Notes under the pieces: model-generated
Told to the model about the DNA's origin: nothing
Database searches by the model: none
Seen by the model: the letters and a program-made list of their open reading frames with translations, nothing else
Translations under genes and position numbers: made by a program
Shown here: positions 12,808-26,556 of the stretch, piece after piece
Layout of the letters: every line of letters begins with the position of its first letter
Position numbering within the stretch: position 1 is the stretch's first letter
Assembly: GCF_018139145.2 (NCBI RefSeq)
Contig: NC_059480.1
Location: forward strand, 14,446,428 to 14,510,427
Reading direction: 5' to 3'
From: Gymnogyps californianus
Lineage: Eukaryota; Chordata; Aves; Accipitriformes; Cathartidae
DNA: 64,000 bases

Positions 12808-15090
12808 GTAGAACCTCAATATGGAGAGTAATAGGAGAGAGATACTGATACAGTCTATCCATACAGGTACAGATGCCGTTCTATTTTGATGTATGCAAAA
12901 TTCACTACTAGTCCAAAACAACTGCTACAGATGTTTTACCTAAAATTGAATCAATAGCTAAGTAAATTGAGGCACTGAACAGCTGAATCACTTCTGAGTG
13001 TCTCCACCTCCAAAGAGACACCAGCACTGAGCCTCCTAACTTCAGCTCCTGACCGACAGCATGCAGACCATGTTCTCTGCAGTCTGCTGGTGGTCCCCAG
13101 GGCCAGCACGCAGAGCCACACGGCTGTGCTGCTGTACAACGCACCCACTCCACAGGCAAAGCCAATGATTCCAGAGGCAGTTCAAGCACAGACAGAGAAA
13201 CTTTGCTATTCAGCCTTCTAAGAGAAACGTAATATCCTTTTTATTATGGAAATGTGAATAAATGGGATGGAAATTCCTTTCCAGGCACAGGTCAAAGAGA
13301 AACGTTTTTGAGAAATGCAAGAAAGACGTAACAGAGTCCCTCCTGATGATCTGCAGCCAATAGTACTGTCCTGAATTCCAGCATGCATGAGTCTGTTCCT
13401 TCCCTCAAAACCACTTCTGGGAATACATTTATTGCCCTCAACCTCTTTCAGATTCCCCAGTCTCTTCAAGGGCATGTAAAAAGAATTGCTTGGCAAATAG
13501 AATTTAATTGCATTAAATAGCAAATTAATCTTTTCCCCCTAGATATCCTACATTGTCTCGCCACACCAGAAAACAACTGAAAATATAGCCACACACTGAC
13601 TGGAGTCTTATTGTAAAAAGTTATTCCAGGATATTGGCTTCTGTCCAAAAGGTAAGAGTAACAGAGGTAATTTAAATACACTTGAACACAGGAACAAATG
13701 CCTAAGCTCTGTTGCTCTCTTTGTCAAAACCCATTCTTTCAGAAAATAATTTTCTTTACCCATTGGACAACAAAATGCATTGTCAAGAAATTTTATAGCA
13801 ATAATTATAAAAGATGTCCATTTGAACCCATTGAGGTCTTACTGATTTTATAACACCCAGCAGACCTCCCTGCAGGAAAACACTATATTTATGTTAGCAA
13901 TATATGCGAGAATTGAGATCGTAAAATTAAATGACCACATAGAACTGTCATTTATATGATGAGCGCCTACATATGTGAAGGCTGGTTTATCTTGCAAGAT
14001 AGGGTAGTACTAAATGGTCCACTCTCAGTGAATGCTTTTAATCACGCATTTCTTCACTGTTTCTGCAATATTACACTTGAAGGACTGGTAAGCAGTTTGC
14101 TATGAAATGTTAAATGGCTACTGGCAGTACAAGCCCGATGGAAGTGCTCACTAAAATAGAAGTACAGTACATATTGTATGCAATTGTTTTATGAGAGGCA
14201 TTATGGTTACTAGAATAACATTTCACCATTACCAACTGCTGAGAGAAAAGTCATTAAGATATTTGGCAAGCCAGTGTAATTTTTCAGCAGAACTACAGTA
14301 CAAGACCTCAGAATAGCTTCTCTACAAAAAGGCTAGCTGTCTCAAGAAAACAGCTTAAGTCTTTGGTGTCAGTTTATTCACAGGGGTTTATTTTCAGATT
14401 CCAATGTGAAAGTTATTGCTGCTGGAGAGTGAACAATTGAGCCTTAACCCTTATTATAAGGGTGCAATTTCAGAACCACTATAATAAATCTTGCAGCAGT
14501 GTTTCCATTAAAAATCTCTTTTCTAAAGAGCTTTTATGGTGTGTATTCAGACACTTTTATGAGAGATTTCTTTAAACTATGATTTTAAAACTAGAGAGAG
14601 ATTAACCACGTGTTTAAGCATTGTTAAATGCTGAGATGGAAATAAACAAAATTCAAGTCACTGTTGTCACCTCAGCCTCTTCCCATGTTTTTACAAATAC
14701 TGCAGCAACAGTAATGAAAATTCATGCCCTCCACAAAAATAGCAGGGTCCAGGCTGGACAGAGTCCCCCTCACCACCATCAATGGAGCCAGCAACTGCCC
14801 ATTTTTCATATTGCCATTAACGTATTAAAGACCAGCTCACAAACGCACAGATGTCATTCCATCCTGATTGTTTCCTGTAAATATGCTTTTCCTCTTCCTA
14901 GAACTGTACTTTAATGATGTGACGAGACATTGCAACTTCAAGGTGCAAACATTTTCAACAGAAACAGCCACTATGCATCACCTAACTAAATCCTTTTCTC
15001 TATAACAAGAACAGTAATGACCTATTACAGTATTATCACAAGGTAACAAAACATAAGTAATGAGGCCCAGTGCAACCAAACACTTCTAGT

Positions 15091-15118
15091 TGTCAATGTT
15101 TCCAATGGAAACAATGAC
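15091..15118. repeat. Imperfect 12-bp inverted repeat, 3-nt loop
   Basis: The left arm GTCAATGTTTCC (15092-15103) pairs with GGAAACAATGAC (15107-15118) with one mismatch and a 3-nt AAT loop. It is small and probably incidental. Confidence 0.6.
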
Positions 15119-15933
15119 TTCTGGTTAACGTGAGCTGACAGGAGATCTCATGAAAGCCCTGTAAATGATGCAGGCCAGCATTAAACAAGCTGCTATTTTA
15201 TTCCTGTTTCTTTCTGCAAGTCTGACCATGACAATCTCAAAATGGTGAGTAGTTTCAATAGGATTTGCTATTTATCTGATTTGGAAGAAGGCAATTCTGA
15301 TATTTGATTTTTTTTAATCTGATATTGTATACTTTCCACACACATATTTAACAACAGAAATTAAAATACACCAACTAGATTCAAGCTCAAGAAAACATTT
15401 ACCAGGTGATCCATTTGCTAACAGAGGAAGAAGTGAGTAGAAGCTCCATCAAATACAATGCAATTTGATATTATATGAGAAAGGAATTATGCTGAGGAAT
15501 ATTTGTCTACAAAAATGTCTGTGTCTTGCAGTGTCTACAGAAGAATGCAGTTTACGTGAACAGAAGTTTTCCAGTCATTCATTGCTATCACCTGAGTTCA
15601 GAGAACTCTATTCTAAAAAAGCTCTTTCTAATCTGACAGCTCCCATATTCTGAATAATATTATGGTATGGTTGTTCCCATGTCTGTAACTTTCAATAACA
15701 ACTAAACACCTTACTAGAGAAACTAAAATTACATAGAAACTTGGTTACTTACTTGCCTGGATCTTTCAGATAATTATGTCTCCAATTCATAGTCCCTCAT
15801 TCCTGTAAGGTTTCATGCACATGTACATGTACAGGTACCTGGAATATTCCCAAGGGCAGCAGCTTGAAGTTCTCTGTTTGAAACTAACAGTTTCCAAGAC
15901 TAAAACAGGGTAGAATGAAAAATCCTAGTTTAC

Positions 15934-16060
15934 CTGATAATTTTCAGGAGTAACCCCAAAAAGGAAATATGCATTACAGAAAGTGACAATGGAAATTAAC
16001 TTATTCTCTAGTAAACCCATACAAGTGCCAGCTGAATTGAAACTTCTGGCCAAAGTCATC
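15934..16060 (-). other. Candidate minus-strand exon, 127 bp, unproven
   Basis: On the minus strand a pyrimidine-containing acceptor ends in TCTGAACAG at 16061, and a donor of the type TATCAG then GTAAAC falls at 15932-15933. The frame that opens at 16230 stays open through the segment and ends it in phase 0. The peptide includes a hydrophobic stretch (ISIVTFCNAYFLFGV) before PENYQ. I recognise no domain. It is comparable in strength to other chance splice pairs. Confidence 0.1.
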
Positions 16061-19000
16061 CTGTTCAGAAAGACACGTCTCCCATTCCTACCACAACTTT
16101 CTAAGCCTGCATCAATATAGTTCTGATTTTGCAAACATTTACATATATGCTTGATTTTGCCATTATGAGTAATTCCTACTGGTCTTCCCCAAGCACAGAA
16201 ATAACTCCCAAGAGTAAAAGTGTCCACCACTTGAAGAGGTCACTTAAGTCACAGCGTCAGTTTTCACGCTCACGTCCATCACCTCTTTCTGCACTTATTA
16301 GGACTATGCCTCATGATTACCAAGGGATTTCTGATCAACAGTAGTTCATTCTGCATTTACATTTATGGCAGGTATTGATAGCAGGGCAAACATTTTAGAA
16401 GTATGGATCTAGACTTTTAGACCCACAACAGAATATAAAAAAAATTTAAAGACTAGAAAGACAAAAATATTTTCTAGAACTCAACAGCTGAACTCCACAA
16501 CTCTAATGTTATTAACATAGTTTTTTCTAATAAAGCATTAAAAAAGCAAACTTCTTTTTCTTACACGAATAATGGCCAAGAACTCAAAGTAACTGCCATT
16601 ATATCATGAAATTACTCCTCATTCGTCAGCAAACTAATTTTCAGAACTTTATCCTGCAAATTAGCTGCAACTGTATACACAGAGGTATCAAGCTCTGTAT
16701 TTAATTCTCATACTCATTTGAATTCCACAAAATTAATAACTGCATTTATTAAAGATGTATTTTTACTTTCCTGTCTCCTAACTTAATGAGTTTGCCTGTG
16801 TTAGAACCAGACAACCAAATCAGATATATATCCGTGCACTGGAAAAAAGTGTTTTCCCTTTGGTCTTAACAATGAATTTATTTTGCTTTTATTTTAAGAT
16901 TCAGTTATCAACATTTTTCCTCAGGAAAAAACTCATTCTCTTTCTTAAGACTTTTAAGAATAATTGTGAACATACACACAGATAAGCACAAACAAATGTT
17001 TTGTCTTTAAAGCTCATCTGTTGTGCCAGAAGGGTGTGCTCTTCATCATTTTTAATTTAGAATGCTAATTTTACAGAATGTGAGAATTCAGAAATAGTTC
17101 TTCACAGCCTCTATTCCCATTAGAGTTCTCTCTGAAAAGTTAATAACATTAACAGTTTTTCTATTAATTTCATTTGACTTTTCACTGGTTTTTTTAGGGT
17201 CCCACAATAAAGGAAAAAATCCCTAAACTTACAAGCATTTAAAAAGCAGTTGCTAAAACTTCCCTCATTAAACTGAAAATATCAGAGCTACTAAATGCTT
17301 TACCAGGCCTTCTAAAAATTCACCATCATTTCAATATTACTTACAAAAAAACTACAAAAAGATGCCTAAAACATAATGCATAGAATTATACAAATGAATT
17401 AAACTTAAAACACAAGTAGTTCCATTAGCTGTTCCACTGTTTGTATGTAGAACTACACATCTTTCTTATTTTCTTACGCAACTTCCAATGCAAGTGACCC
17501 AGTTATTAAAACCTTCACGCTTTAAAAACTTAAAAATTTTCAAATGAAACATGAGGGAAGATTGTTGGCTCTTACACCATTTACAAAGTTTCCCCTCAAA
17601 AGATATTCTTTTCATAGCTGTAGAATCTTGAATGTAGTTCTTCAAACTGGCCACACAAAGCTGCTGCCTCTTTTTTACAAGACCAGTTCTTAGTATCATT
17701 ATAATGCTGAATAGCAATAGTTCCAACAGAATTTAAGAAAATATACACTTCAGCCCGAAAGTGGAGCTGCGATAATGTGATGAGTAAACAGGATTACTCG
17801 TTTAAGCAGTCAAAGTTTGCCAGGCACGCAAACCCTAAGGAAAACTTAATTAAAGTCAATAAAGAGGAAGGGAAAGTACAAAAAAATTAAGTAATAAAAT
17901 TTGTGCAAAACAAGATATGAACTGATCAGTTATCAGTGCCTGTGGGACAGTTTTGCAAATGTAAGCCTTCAGCCTACAGCATGCTGGGATGGATTCTGAG
18001 CTTTGTGTATCATGTACAGACCCCACCTAAATCAATAAAGTTATGCTGTATTTATGGTGCTAAAACTGATACAGAATTTTGCCCATTTGAACAAAACAAT
18101 GATTGCTGCCATGCCCTTCTGAAGACTTAAAAGAAAAAAATGAGTCCTCCCCAGATTCATTTCACTATTTTGACAGCCTATTTGACTATTCCTTTTATGC
18201 AGAATTTACAAGTTATGAACATCTGGGAGCCAATTCTCTTCTTTGCTATAGAAATTTAACGCTGATAAAACTGCCTATAAGTCCACTGATAGGCACTGAA
18301 TATTTATTGATACATAATAGGGAGTAATCAGGTTCTTAACTTATCAACTCATTATTTTCTTGTTATATTTCTTCTTCACTTTACGTACTTTGGAGCATTA
18401 CTCAGTCCACATTCAAAAGCTTTCAGGCATTGTCAGACATTTATCAATCACCTAGCAAAGACTGAAAGCACTTTTCTGACATGAACTCACTAAATTCTGA
18501 GAAGCTTTCTGTAAAAATGGGAGTTAGATGCATTTTAAAAAAATGGGAAAAGAAAGGCACAGATGCTCAAAATTTTACATAAAACCTGCAGCAGCAGGCT
18601 CTCCTCCCTATCGGTCCCTCTCTTGAGCCATCAAGTCAGCATCCTTCCTTTGGAAACTACAGGGCATCTACAGGGCTGTGGAAATGTCACAGTTTTTTAC
18701 CACCTCAGACAGCTAACTCTTTTGTACAGGGAAAATAAAAATCTGTATTCCTTTCAACAGTGTATTCCTGTAGCAATTCAGTTGTGAACTTGACCACTTG
18801 CTGCAACTTCGCTACTAACTTCATTGCTGACTCCTGGAAGGGGAAAGGTTTGCATTCCCACTGCCTCAGCAACATCACTCAGTATTTTGCCTAGGCTGGT
18901 TTGTTATCAATCCTCAGGCTGTTGGCCGCAACCAAGATCAAAAATTGCTGTTCAGGTTGCCAAAATACCAGAGTCTCTGGATTTTAACAGGCTTGTTCAA

Positions 19001-22000
19001 CAGTGTTTGCAGCACTAGTCAGCATGCAACAGTTTAGTGTGTGTCAGACTCAGATTTGGTGTAATAACATGTCACTTAGTTTGAAGCATTTAATTTCAGT
19101 TTAAACTACAGCAAACTGCTGCAAATCCAAGAGAAACAAATCTCTCATGGCAGAACGGCAACTGGCTGGTATCTCAAGGGGGTTTCAAGCACAACTGCCT
19201 GTTCAAAGGAACCGTTTGGGATAAGGAAGGAATTTCTTTTGTCAGACAACCGACATGGCAATAGGCATGTGGTCACCAGCATCACTACCCAGTTTTTCAA
19301 TTAAGCAGAATAAGGATGGGAATTTAAAACTAGGAAATAACAAAAAATAATCAAATGGTGTTGCAAATAGAAGGCTAAAAGATCTCTATTTTTTCAAACT
19401 GAAGGAAAGACTTGACATTACTTGTAGGAGAAAGGAAAGCCAGTAGAGCAAGATACCTCGCAGAGGTGTCACCATTCCCTCTGGCAGATGATCCGAAGGA
19501 AAATACATACAAGAATTAGGCTAAGAACAATGAAGCTAAGCCTAAGTTTCTACAAGGTATGCCAGGAGATACCCACTAGACTTATTTAATACCCGCCATT
19601 TAAATATAAAAGCGTACAGTTAGCTTCACCCATTTCTCTCTGCTCTTACAACTGACAAAAACAAAGTGATGCTACTTTGTGATCAGTCACAATATGTTGG
19701 TGCTCCATTCACACAAGAAAACCTCGAAAAATAAAAATTTTTTCCCAGTGATATCGCTTTAGAATTTACTTGAGGAAATCCAATCACTGTTATAAATCTC
19801 CAGTGCTATTCAAAGATATTTCAGTGCTACTTTTCAAAGAATGGTTGTTTTACATTTATTAAAAAAATGCAATATACTCCTTTCAGGAGTTTCTTTCATA
19901 GTTTTGCAGAATTGTGAGATGTGGTATTCTTGAGCAGGAAGGGAGGTAGGAAAACAAAAGAAAAGATTAAAACTGTAGAAGTGACCTTTGTAGATATTTG
20001 GGATAACAGCAGTTGACCCCAGTGTTTTATATGACAAATAAAGTTTTAAAATAATATTCAAAACAAAGGCATCAGAAAGAATATGTTAAATGAGTTACTT
20101 AGGAACCATCATGTTTAACTGAGCAAAGTATTAGACTTAAATTATTTGCCTCCAGTGACCCCTGAAAAAGGCTTATTTTTGCAGTTTGAATATAAAAAGC
20201 TTAGAAATGCTAATCATTCCATCTGGAAATCAAAATCATAAACTGTTAGATTAATGAATGCTACAAGTAGCTCTTACATGCAGAATAGTAAAGACATTGT
20301 TAGCAATTTGTTTTGACAAAAGTGATTAGAATATTTATTTTTGCTAACACTTCTCCTACATGCGGACCTGGAAAAAAGAAACTTGTTTGTATAATTCAGT
20401 AATACACAAATCTGTATTAAAACTCAGAATGTTGCTAAGTTAATTATATGATATTACCAAGAAAAGGGATAATCAAGAAACCCTCCACAAGTTCATAATC
20501 TGAAAGGCAAACAATGTTGCACTGGTCTGATCTGTAGTGCCACTTGGAGCTATTTTAAATGGAATTGCTAGTTTTTACTATTTATTATTAAAATGCGAGG
20601 AAAAGCAGAACTGCTGATTATAGTTTCTTCTGATCATAAGGAATGCAACGCAACAGCACCTAAACCATTACATTTGTTTTAGATTACATGGACTGCAAAT
20701 AGTGTCTCATGAATGAGAGAGAGGAAATGTTGTGAAGGGTGTTTTTTGTGATCTGCTTTGTTTCTCCTTATTCCATTATGGGTGACACTTGCTCAGAAGT
20801 CTAGAAAGAGTATGTTTTCTTGGAGGGGAAAGAAAAAAAAAAAATCTATTTTTTTGACTACGCTGAAATCAACTTTAAAAAAAAAGTCGTAACAGACCAA
20901 AATCTCATCTGTGATGTCAAACTGAACTGTAGGATTTCCCTCCCATTTTGCTTTCCAAATAACCGCTAGTGCAGAAAAAGGGCAAAAATTAATAGCAATT
21001 ATTCACATATGCCTAGTTCAGTAGGAACCATGTTGTTTAGGGCTTTCAGAATAGCATAGGCTAAAGGTGTAACACAATGATTTCTATCTCAAGCCCCTTA
21101 CTTGTGGCTGAGGTATAGAAAGACATTCCACTGATTACAAGCAATAGAGAATCTTAACCTCCTTTGGTTCCAGTGATTACTTACTCTCACTGTACAAACC
21201 AATTATGTCTGCCTTCAGTTTCTAGCAACATAGTTTTGTTATGCCTTTCTCTGCTAGATTAAAGCGTCTATCTAGTATTAGAGAGCTTTCTTCTACAGGA
21301 ATAACGATACGTTACATATATCAGTTTAGATGAACAATTCCTCCTATGATTGATCCCAAATGCAAATTCCAGCCCTGCTCTGGGATTCTCCCATAGGCTT
21401 CCTCCTGGGTGCATCAGACTAGCAAGAGCCTATGGGCCCTAAAGCATTTCTGCAGCCTGTACAACCTCAACAGCCAAGGGGCTGACTCTTCTTGCAATGA
21501 ATGGGAGCTTGACTTCAATTTTGAGTATGACCGAGTTCCAAAGTCTGAATACATCCTTTTGATGCATAAAGTACAGTCTGCTGGTTTCAGAGCAAAATCT
21601 ACTTTTCACTTGGCCTTAAGTTTTAGAAATTTTTCTTCTGACAAAGTATGTGGTGATAGGGAGGGGAGGAGGAGGAGGAGAAAAGCAGCAGCAGCTCTGA
21701 AGAAGTTAAAGGGACATGATGTTTTGAATTAATGTTTTCATGCCTCCAGTGATAAGTGGAGAGTGTTAGTAAACATGCACATTTTGCTGTGCACAGGAGG
21801 CAGGGCTTCCTCTGCAACATGACCCGAGTTCCCACATTCACAGCTTCTCTGATTACTCGCAAGGCAACCACCAAATTGAGGTGAAGGGCAGGCTCTAACT
21901 AACCGTGCATTTTGCCATTACGAGGAAACTGCAGTTGTGCCCAGTCACATCTGTGACTTGACTAGAGGAATCCACCCTTACATAGCTGTAACCTTAGTCC

Positions 22001-24623
22001 AGTAGTGGTGGCCTATAGTAGGCAGAAAAGAGGAAAATGGGAAAGTACGAGTACAGGAAGAATCTGCTACAATAGTCAGAATTAAGACAGTCCCCATTTC
22101 CTCATTCATTTGGCGTGGTTCTGTTTTTGTTATCAACTTTGGTTTGTATCTGCAAACCAATGTCACCACCTTCTCCAGGCAAACAGCTGCCTCTGAAACA
22201 TTCAGAGCCGTCTCTTGGCAGCAGCCTTTCTAGCGGTACACCAGTGAAGCATTGCCTCTCTAAAAAGCAGCAGCTGCTAATTCTGGTGTGGTACATAACA
22301 GCACGCTGCCACATCAGGTTGGGTCCTGCAAGAAAATGAATTTCTCTGGCCTAGATCATTTGACAATTGCTACCATATGAATAATTCAATCCACAAAACC
22401 TAGCAAATGCAAGCAGCGAATAAAACAGCAAGCTGTGTACTGCACTGTACGGCCAGAAACAGCACCAGTTCAGCCAAAGGGTGTGACAGCTGCTTGCTGA
22501 TAGTGATGGCTGGCCGTTGCATACTGACTAATTGTTGAACCAGCGGGAGGCTTCCCGGGAAGACATTTCCATGTTTCAGACTGTATGGCTTGCCATCTTG
22601 GTCCCTTTGATTTGAGTTACTAAAATTAGGGTTTAAACCTATAAAAATATGTTCATCATAATTCCTCCTCTGGATTCACTAACCTGATTTAAAAGCACAT
22701 ATTTAACTGAATCTGTGCAATTTTCTAATGTCTGAAAAGCCTTTAGCTTTGTCTTACCTTCCTTTGGCTTCTGGGCCTAAAATTCTGTACAAGGAGAGTA
22801 AGCATCACAGCTTTGTTCAAAAATATTTCTCCAGCTTTAACTTTATTAATAAGTACAGGAAATGTATATTAATTGAAAGATGCAATGCTTCCTTCTCCGT
22901 CCTTCAGTTTGTTTTCCTGCCCTTGCCTCATTCACTTTTAAAGCAGGAAAGGAGAACGCATTCAAAGAGAACTTTGCTGTTTCTGAGATGAATTTATTCT
23001 GCTCATAATTCTGAAATACTCTCCAAAAGAGGAGGTGACTGCAGCTCCAGCCCAGGCTGCCTGGTGGGCTGTCTCACACCTTTAGTAGCCCACCTGCCCT
23101 TGCTCGCAGGCAGTAGCCTGGAAGTCCGGAAGCCCCAGACCCAGGGTAGCCCACCTGGCAGAACAGCCAAAAAACCTCCCCATCCTTTGCATCTCACTTT
23201 GTAGCTGCCATGCTTCCAGCGAGCTGCATGGGTGAACCAGCAGGAAACCAGGCTGAAACTTCACATGTTTCCAGCAAGAAGTTTGTCAAATTGAACTATT
23301 TGCACGGACTACTCAGATGAATTAGCAGACCCACCATTGGAAGTTTTCTGACTAAATCTGCTCTGTTTCATGCTTAGTTAACACAGTAGCCAGTAAGTGC
23401 CTCACGTTTGAATAGGCTATTCACACAGGAACAGGAAAAAAAATTTTTTTGTAACAACAAAACCTGACTGTAAAACTGCAGTTGTTAGGGATATGTTCCA
23501 GGTTAGAAGCAGTTATAATGCTTGCCATTAAAGCTTTCGACACTCAGGTTCACATTGCCTCTTTTTTGTTGTTCTGCTCACCCACAATTATTCCATCATA
23601 TACTGCATCACTGACTCCTATTTTCCTACCCTGAGTAGCTGCCTCTAGTCAGGGACACTATTCACCTTTGGCTACTTTGTTCTTCAAACATCAGTCTACC
23701 CACAGCAAAAAAAGGAGTAGGCTATCAACTGAGACACTTGACTGTATTCTTTACACAGGAATTCTGCCTGAAATGGTAGCTTTGTATTATTTTATTCGCT
23801 CAGATAAATTAACAGAGGATATTTATTGTGATTGACCTTGCCTTGATAACTACTGACAACACTTGGCAGGACTTGACTTGACTTACTTGTGTATAGAGGT
23901 AAAGTAGATGATATTTCCTAGTTTACAGTCAGTGTGAGGTTTCTTAAATAATCAACATCGGGGTGTAGAGCTTGACTTTGACAAAGACGTAAGTAGTAAT
24001 TCTGTGCTGCTCAGGGCCATTAGTTTGCTTCTCTGTGAGCTTGGATGATTCAGAAACACTTAGCCAACCTGTCTTCTGGGGAATTAATAGGGTTAGCTTG
24101 ATCACAAATGGCTAACTAAAAATCTGTGCTTGCCCACCCCTCTGGTACCCACTTCTGTGTGTGTGGCCAACACACTAGAAGCTGCCTCTGGTACTTGCTA
24201 GAGTATAACATGGATTAAAGATTCCCCATATGAGGAATGGAGTGACCGGGAAATGATAATGATGAGGCCTGTGGCTATCCAACAAAACAAAACAATCCCT
24301 TTTCCTTATCCCAACTGCCCACAGGACTAACTCACAGAGGTCATTTCATCTCACGTTTCCAATTCATTAGCTAGGGTCAGCTGACAACAGGCAAAAAATG
24401 AGGGACACACTACTGCACGAAGAAAAAAGCGAAAAGCATTTACAAACCAGACACCTAATCATCCAAATGAAAATAAAACAGACCAGAAGAGATCAGCAAG
24501 GTAAGCAGAGTCCAGCTTTGATGAAAAGAGTACTTTCAACAAGAGATAACCTGCCACCATAGCAAACAAAAGGAAAAAAGATATTGATACTTTAAAGCAA
24601 CCAGAAATCAGTTTTGCCCTCAA

Positions 24624-24656
24624 GAGGGAGGGAGGGAGGGAGGGAGGGAAGGAAGG
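24624..24656. repeat. (GGGA)n/(GGAA)n purine microsatellite
   Basis: Six or so GGGA steps pass into two GGAA steps on the plus strand, giving a polypurine tract of about 33 bp. GGAA repeats can act as ETS-factor sites; here that is only a possibility. Confidence 0.9.
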
Positions 24657-25734
24657 CAGGCATCTATAGAAACAAGAAACAACTTTTAATACAGAAAGAA
24701 AAGATTGACGAGCATAGTGAGGGACAGGAGCTAAGCAGATGGATCTTGCCAAGAAGACAATAAGATTAAACAATCTTGTTCTAAAATATGTACAGATTTA
24801 TTACAGGACTACTGACTCTCCTTTGACAGACCTGAGTCACACAAGACACTTACACAATTTCCTGCCAAAATTCGAGATTTTTTTCTCCAAAGTTCAAATG
24901 ACAGGGACTTGAACCACTCCTTAATCTTTCCTTGGCCTCTTGGCCACACCACCAAGCGTGTTTTGCCAATGCTTCCACATCTCAGCCTGTCCAGAAGCTA
25001 GTTTCACAGCCCCTCACCAATCATGGTCTCTGCTGAGCGGGGTACTGAACAGGGTACTGAACATGCTGAATAGGGCATGTTACCCAGCCTTTATTTTCTA
25101 TAACCATGGTCTGCTAAGCAAAGTCATCCATGCATCCCCCGACATGCATGCACACTCGTCTGCAGCTAGCTCTGCCTGATACAGCTGTGTACACACACTT
25201 CCCCAGTCGGTCCTAGTAGTACTTTCATACCCTCCTTCCTCCACATGTAATGGGCTCACTTTCCACACAGCTCCCACTTGAATGCATATTCACAGCTTGT
25301 GCCAATGCTAAAAGTACCACAGAGCACAGGCACATTTCAGAGGAGACTTACACAGCCCTCTGAAATCACGAGCCTTCTAGGTAAATAAGTCTCTGACGAC
25401 CCATACTATATGTATGGCATTATGCTGCATTTGCAATTCAGATGCCTGCTCCAAATCTAAAGCACACATACTGTACTAGAGAACTTTCAACATAAAGGAG
25501 GTATAAAAGTGGAGCTGATTCACACTCTTAGCTGCAATCAAACTACCAGAGGATGCTGAATGATTCCCTCTGCTCTGGTTTTGGATGTCATTATCTGACC
25601 TCATTTCTTGCTTGTGACATTTTCTTGGGCAGCTCAGCGCTCACATATTATTATTCAAGCCAGCAGCACTCAAAGTCATACAAATGTGAGTGTATGTGTA
25701 TGTCTCTGAAGGGGGATAAGGGGTGGGGTAAATT

Positions 25735-25791
25735 AAAGGCTTTTAAGTATTACTGATTGAGAAAGAGAGAAAACAACATTTAAAAGCCTTT
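25735..25791. repeat. Perfect 12-bp inverted repeat with 33-nt spacer
   Basis: AAAGGCTTTTAA at 25735-25746 is the exact reverse complement of TTAAAAGCCTTT at 25780-25791. The spacer is purine-rich (GAGAAAGAGAGAAAA). The arms are AT-rich and could be incidental, but the exact 12-bp match is worth noting. Confidence 0.7.
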
Positions 25792-25995
25792 TAAATTGCT
25801 ATTCCTTCCTTTTGATCCTAAATTTCTCTTTGTTTTGTTCTATGCAGCTGGCTGAATGATGACAGAGTGGCTTGCAATTATCTGGATGACATTAGATGCC
25901 AGCTGAAATGGACACTAAAGGAAGAATCCAACATCCTGCATATATAATTCCTACTCCATTTGGCATTGAACCAAGTCAACAAATATACATTCCTT

Positions 25996-26011
25996 CCCCC
26001 CCCCCCCCCCC
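25996..26011. repeat. C16 homopolymer
   Basis: Sixteen consecutive C residues lie between a T/C stretch and AGTAAATCCC. It is followed by an AG dinucleotide, so it superficially imitates a splice acceptor (polypyrimidine then CAG). Confidence 0.95.
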
Positions 26012-26487
26012 AGTAAATCCCATGGCCAGGGAATGCTGCTATGGTAACGAAAGCCTGGGAAGGGTGAAGAGCTTGGATATAAGCAGAGTTTTCAAAATGT
26101 TGGAGAAGAGTTTTAGATTCAGAACTGCACACGCCTATAGGTAACTCCCACAAGCTCTGCACACTGAACACTTAGGTGCACACCACAGACCTGGGCTTCC
26201 AATGCCTGCAGAATTCTGAAGGGCTCTCATTAATCTGGTGGCTTTCATTTTCAGTCATTGTACGGCTTATTCAAATCACAGGTACTTCTCCACCAGTTCT
26301 GTGAAGCTTACTAAAATAGACCTTAGAAACTGAGCACAGCTGTCAAAATAATGTTATTGTTTTCCTGAATCTGTTTCAAAGATAGTTATTCCAGAGAAAC
26401 TTAAAAGTTATATTCCTATATTAGCACACTAAGTAGTTCATAGCAGTTTAGTAAATCAAATATTCCATACTGCTAGCTTAATAAGAT

Positions 26488-26556
26488 GGGGAGTCATGCA
26501 TGAAATGACTGCCAGGTTAATGACACAGGGAGCCATGCATGGCATGTATTTGCATA
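26488..26556. promoter_or_regulatory. Paired CATGCATG repeats plus octamer site
   Basis: Two 19-bp copies (26489-26507 and 26528-26546) match at 16 positions, each centred on a CATGCATG palindrome. An exact ATTTGCAT octamer, the reverse complement of the POU-factor site ATGCAAAT, follows at 26548-26555. A composite regulatory element is an inference; only the repeats and octamer are seen. Confidence 0.25.

Larger units (their letters stand above)
12122..15933. other. Non-coding block, no gene recognised
   Basis: AT-rich sequence with frequent stops. It contains an A19 run (12789-12807) and a short imperfect hairpin (15091-15118). No target-site duplication or retrocopy body was seen upstream of the A run, so I do not call it a retroposon tail. 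A GTGAGT donor match at 15253 follows only a very short open segment. Confidence 0.65.

Noticed and set aside
25896..26144. Open frames across the C16 run, and the C16-CAG as a splice acceptor
   Set aside because: The proline/glycine runs come from the homopolymer, and no convincing donor follows the CAG at a reasonable distance.
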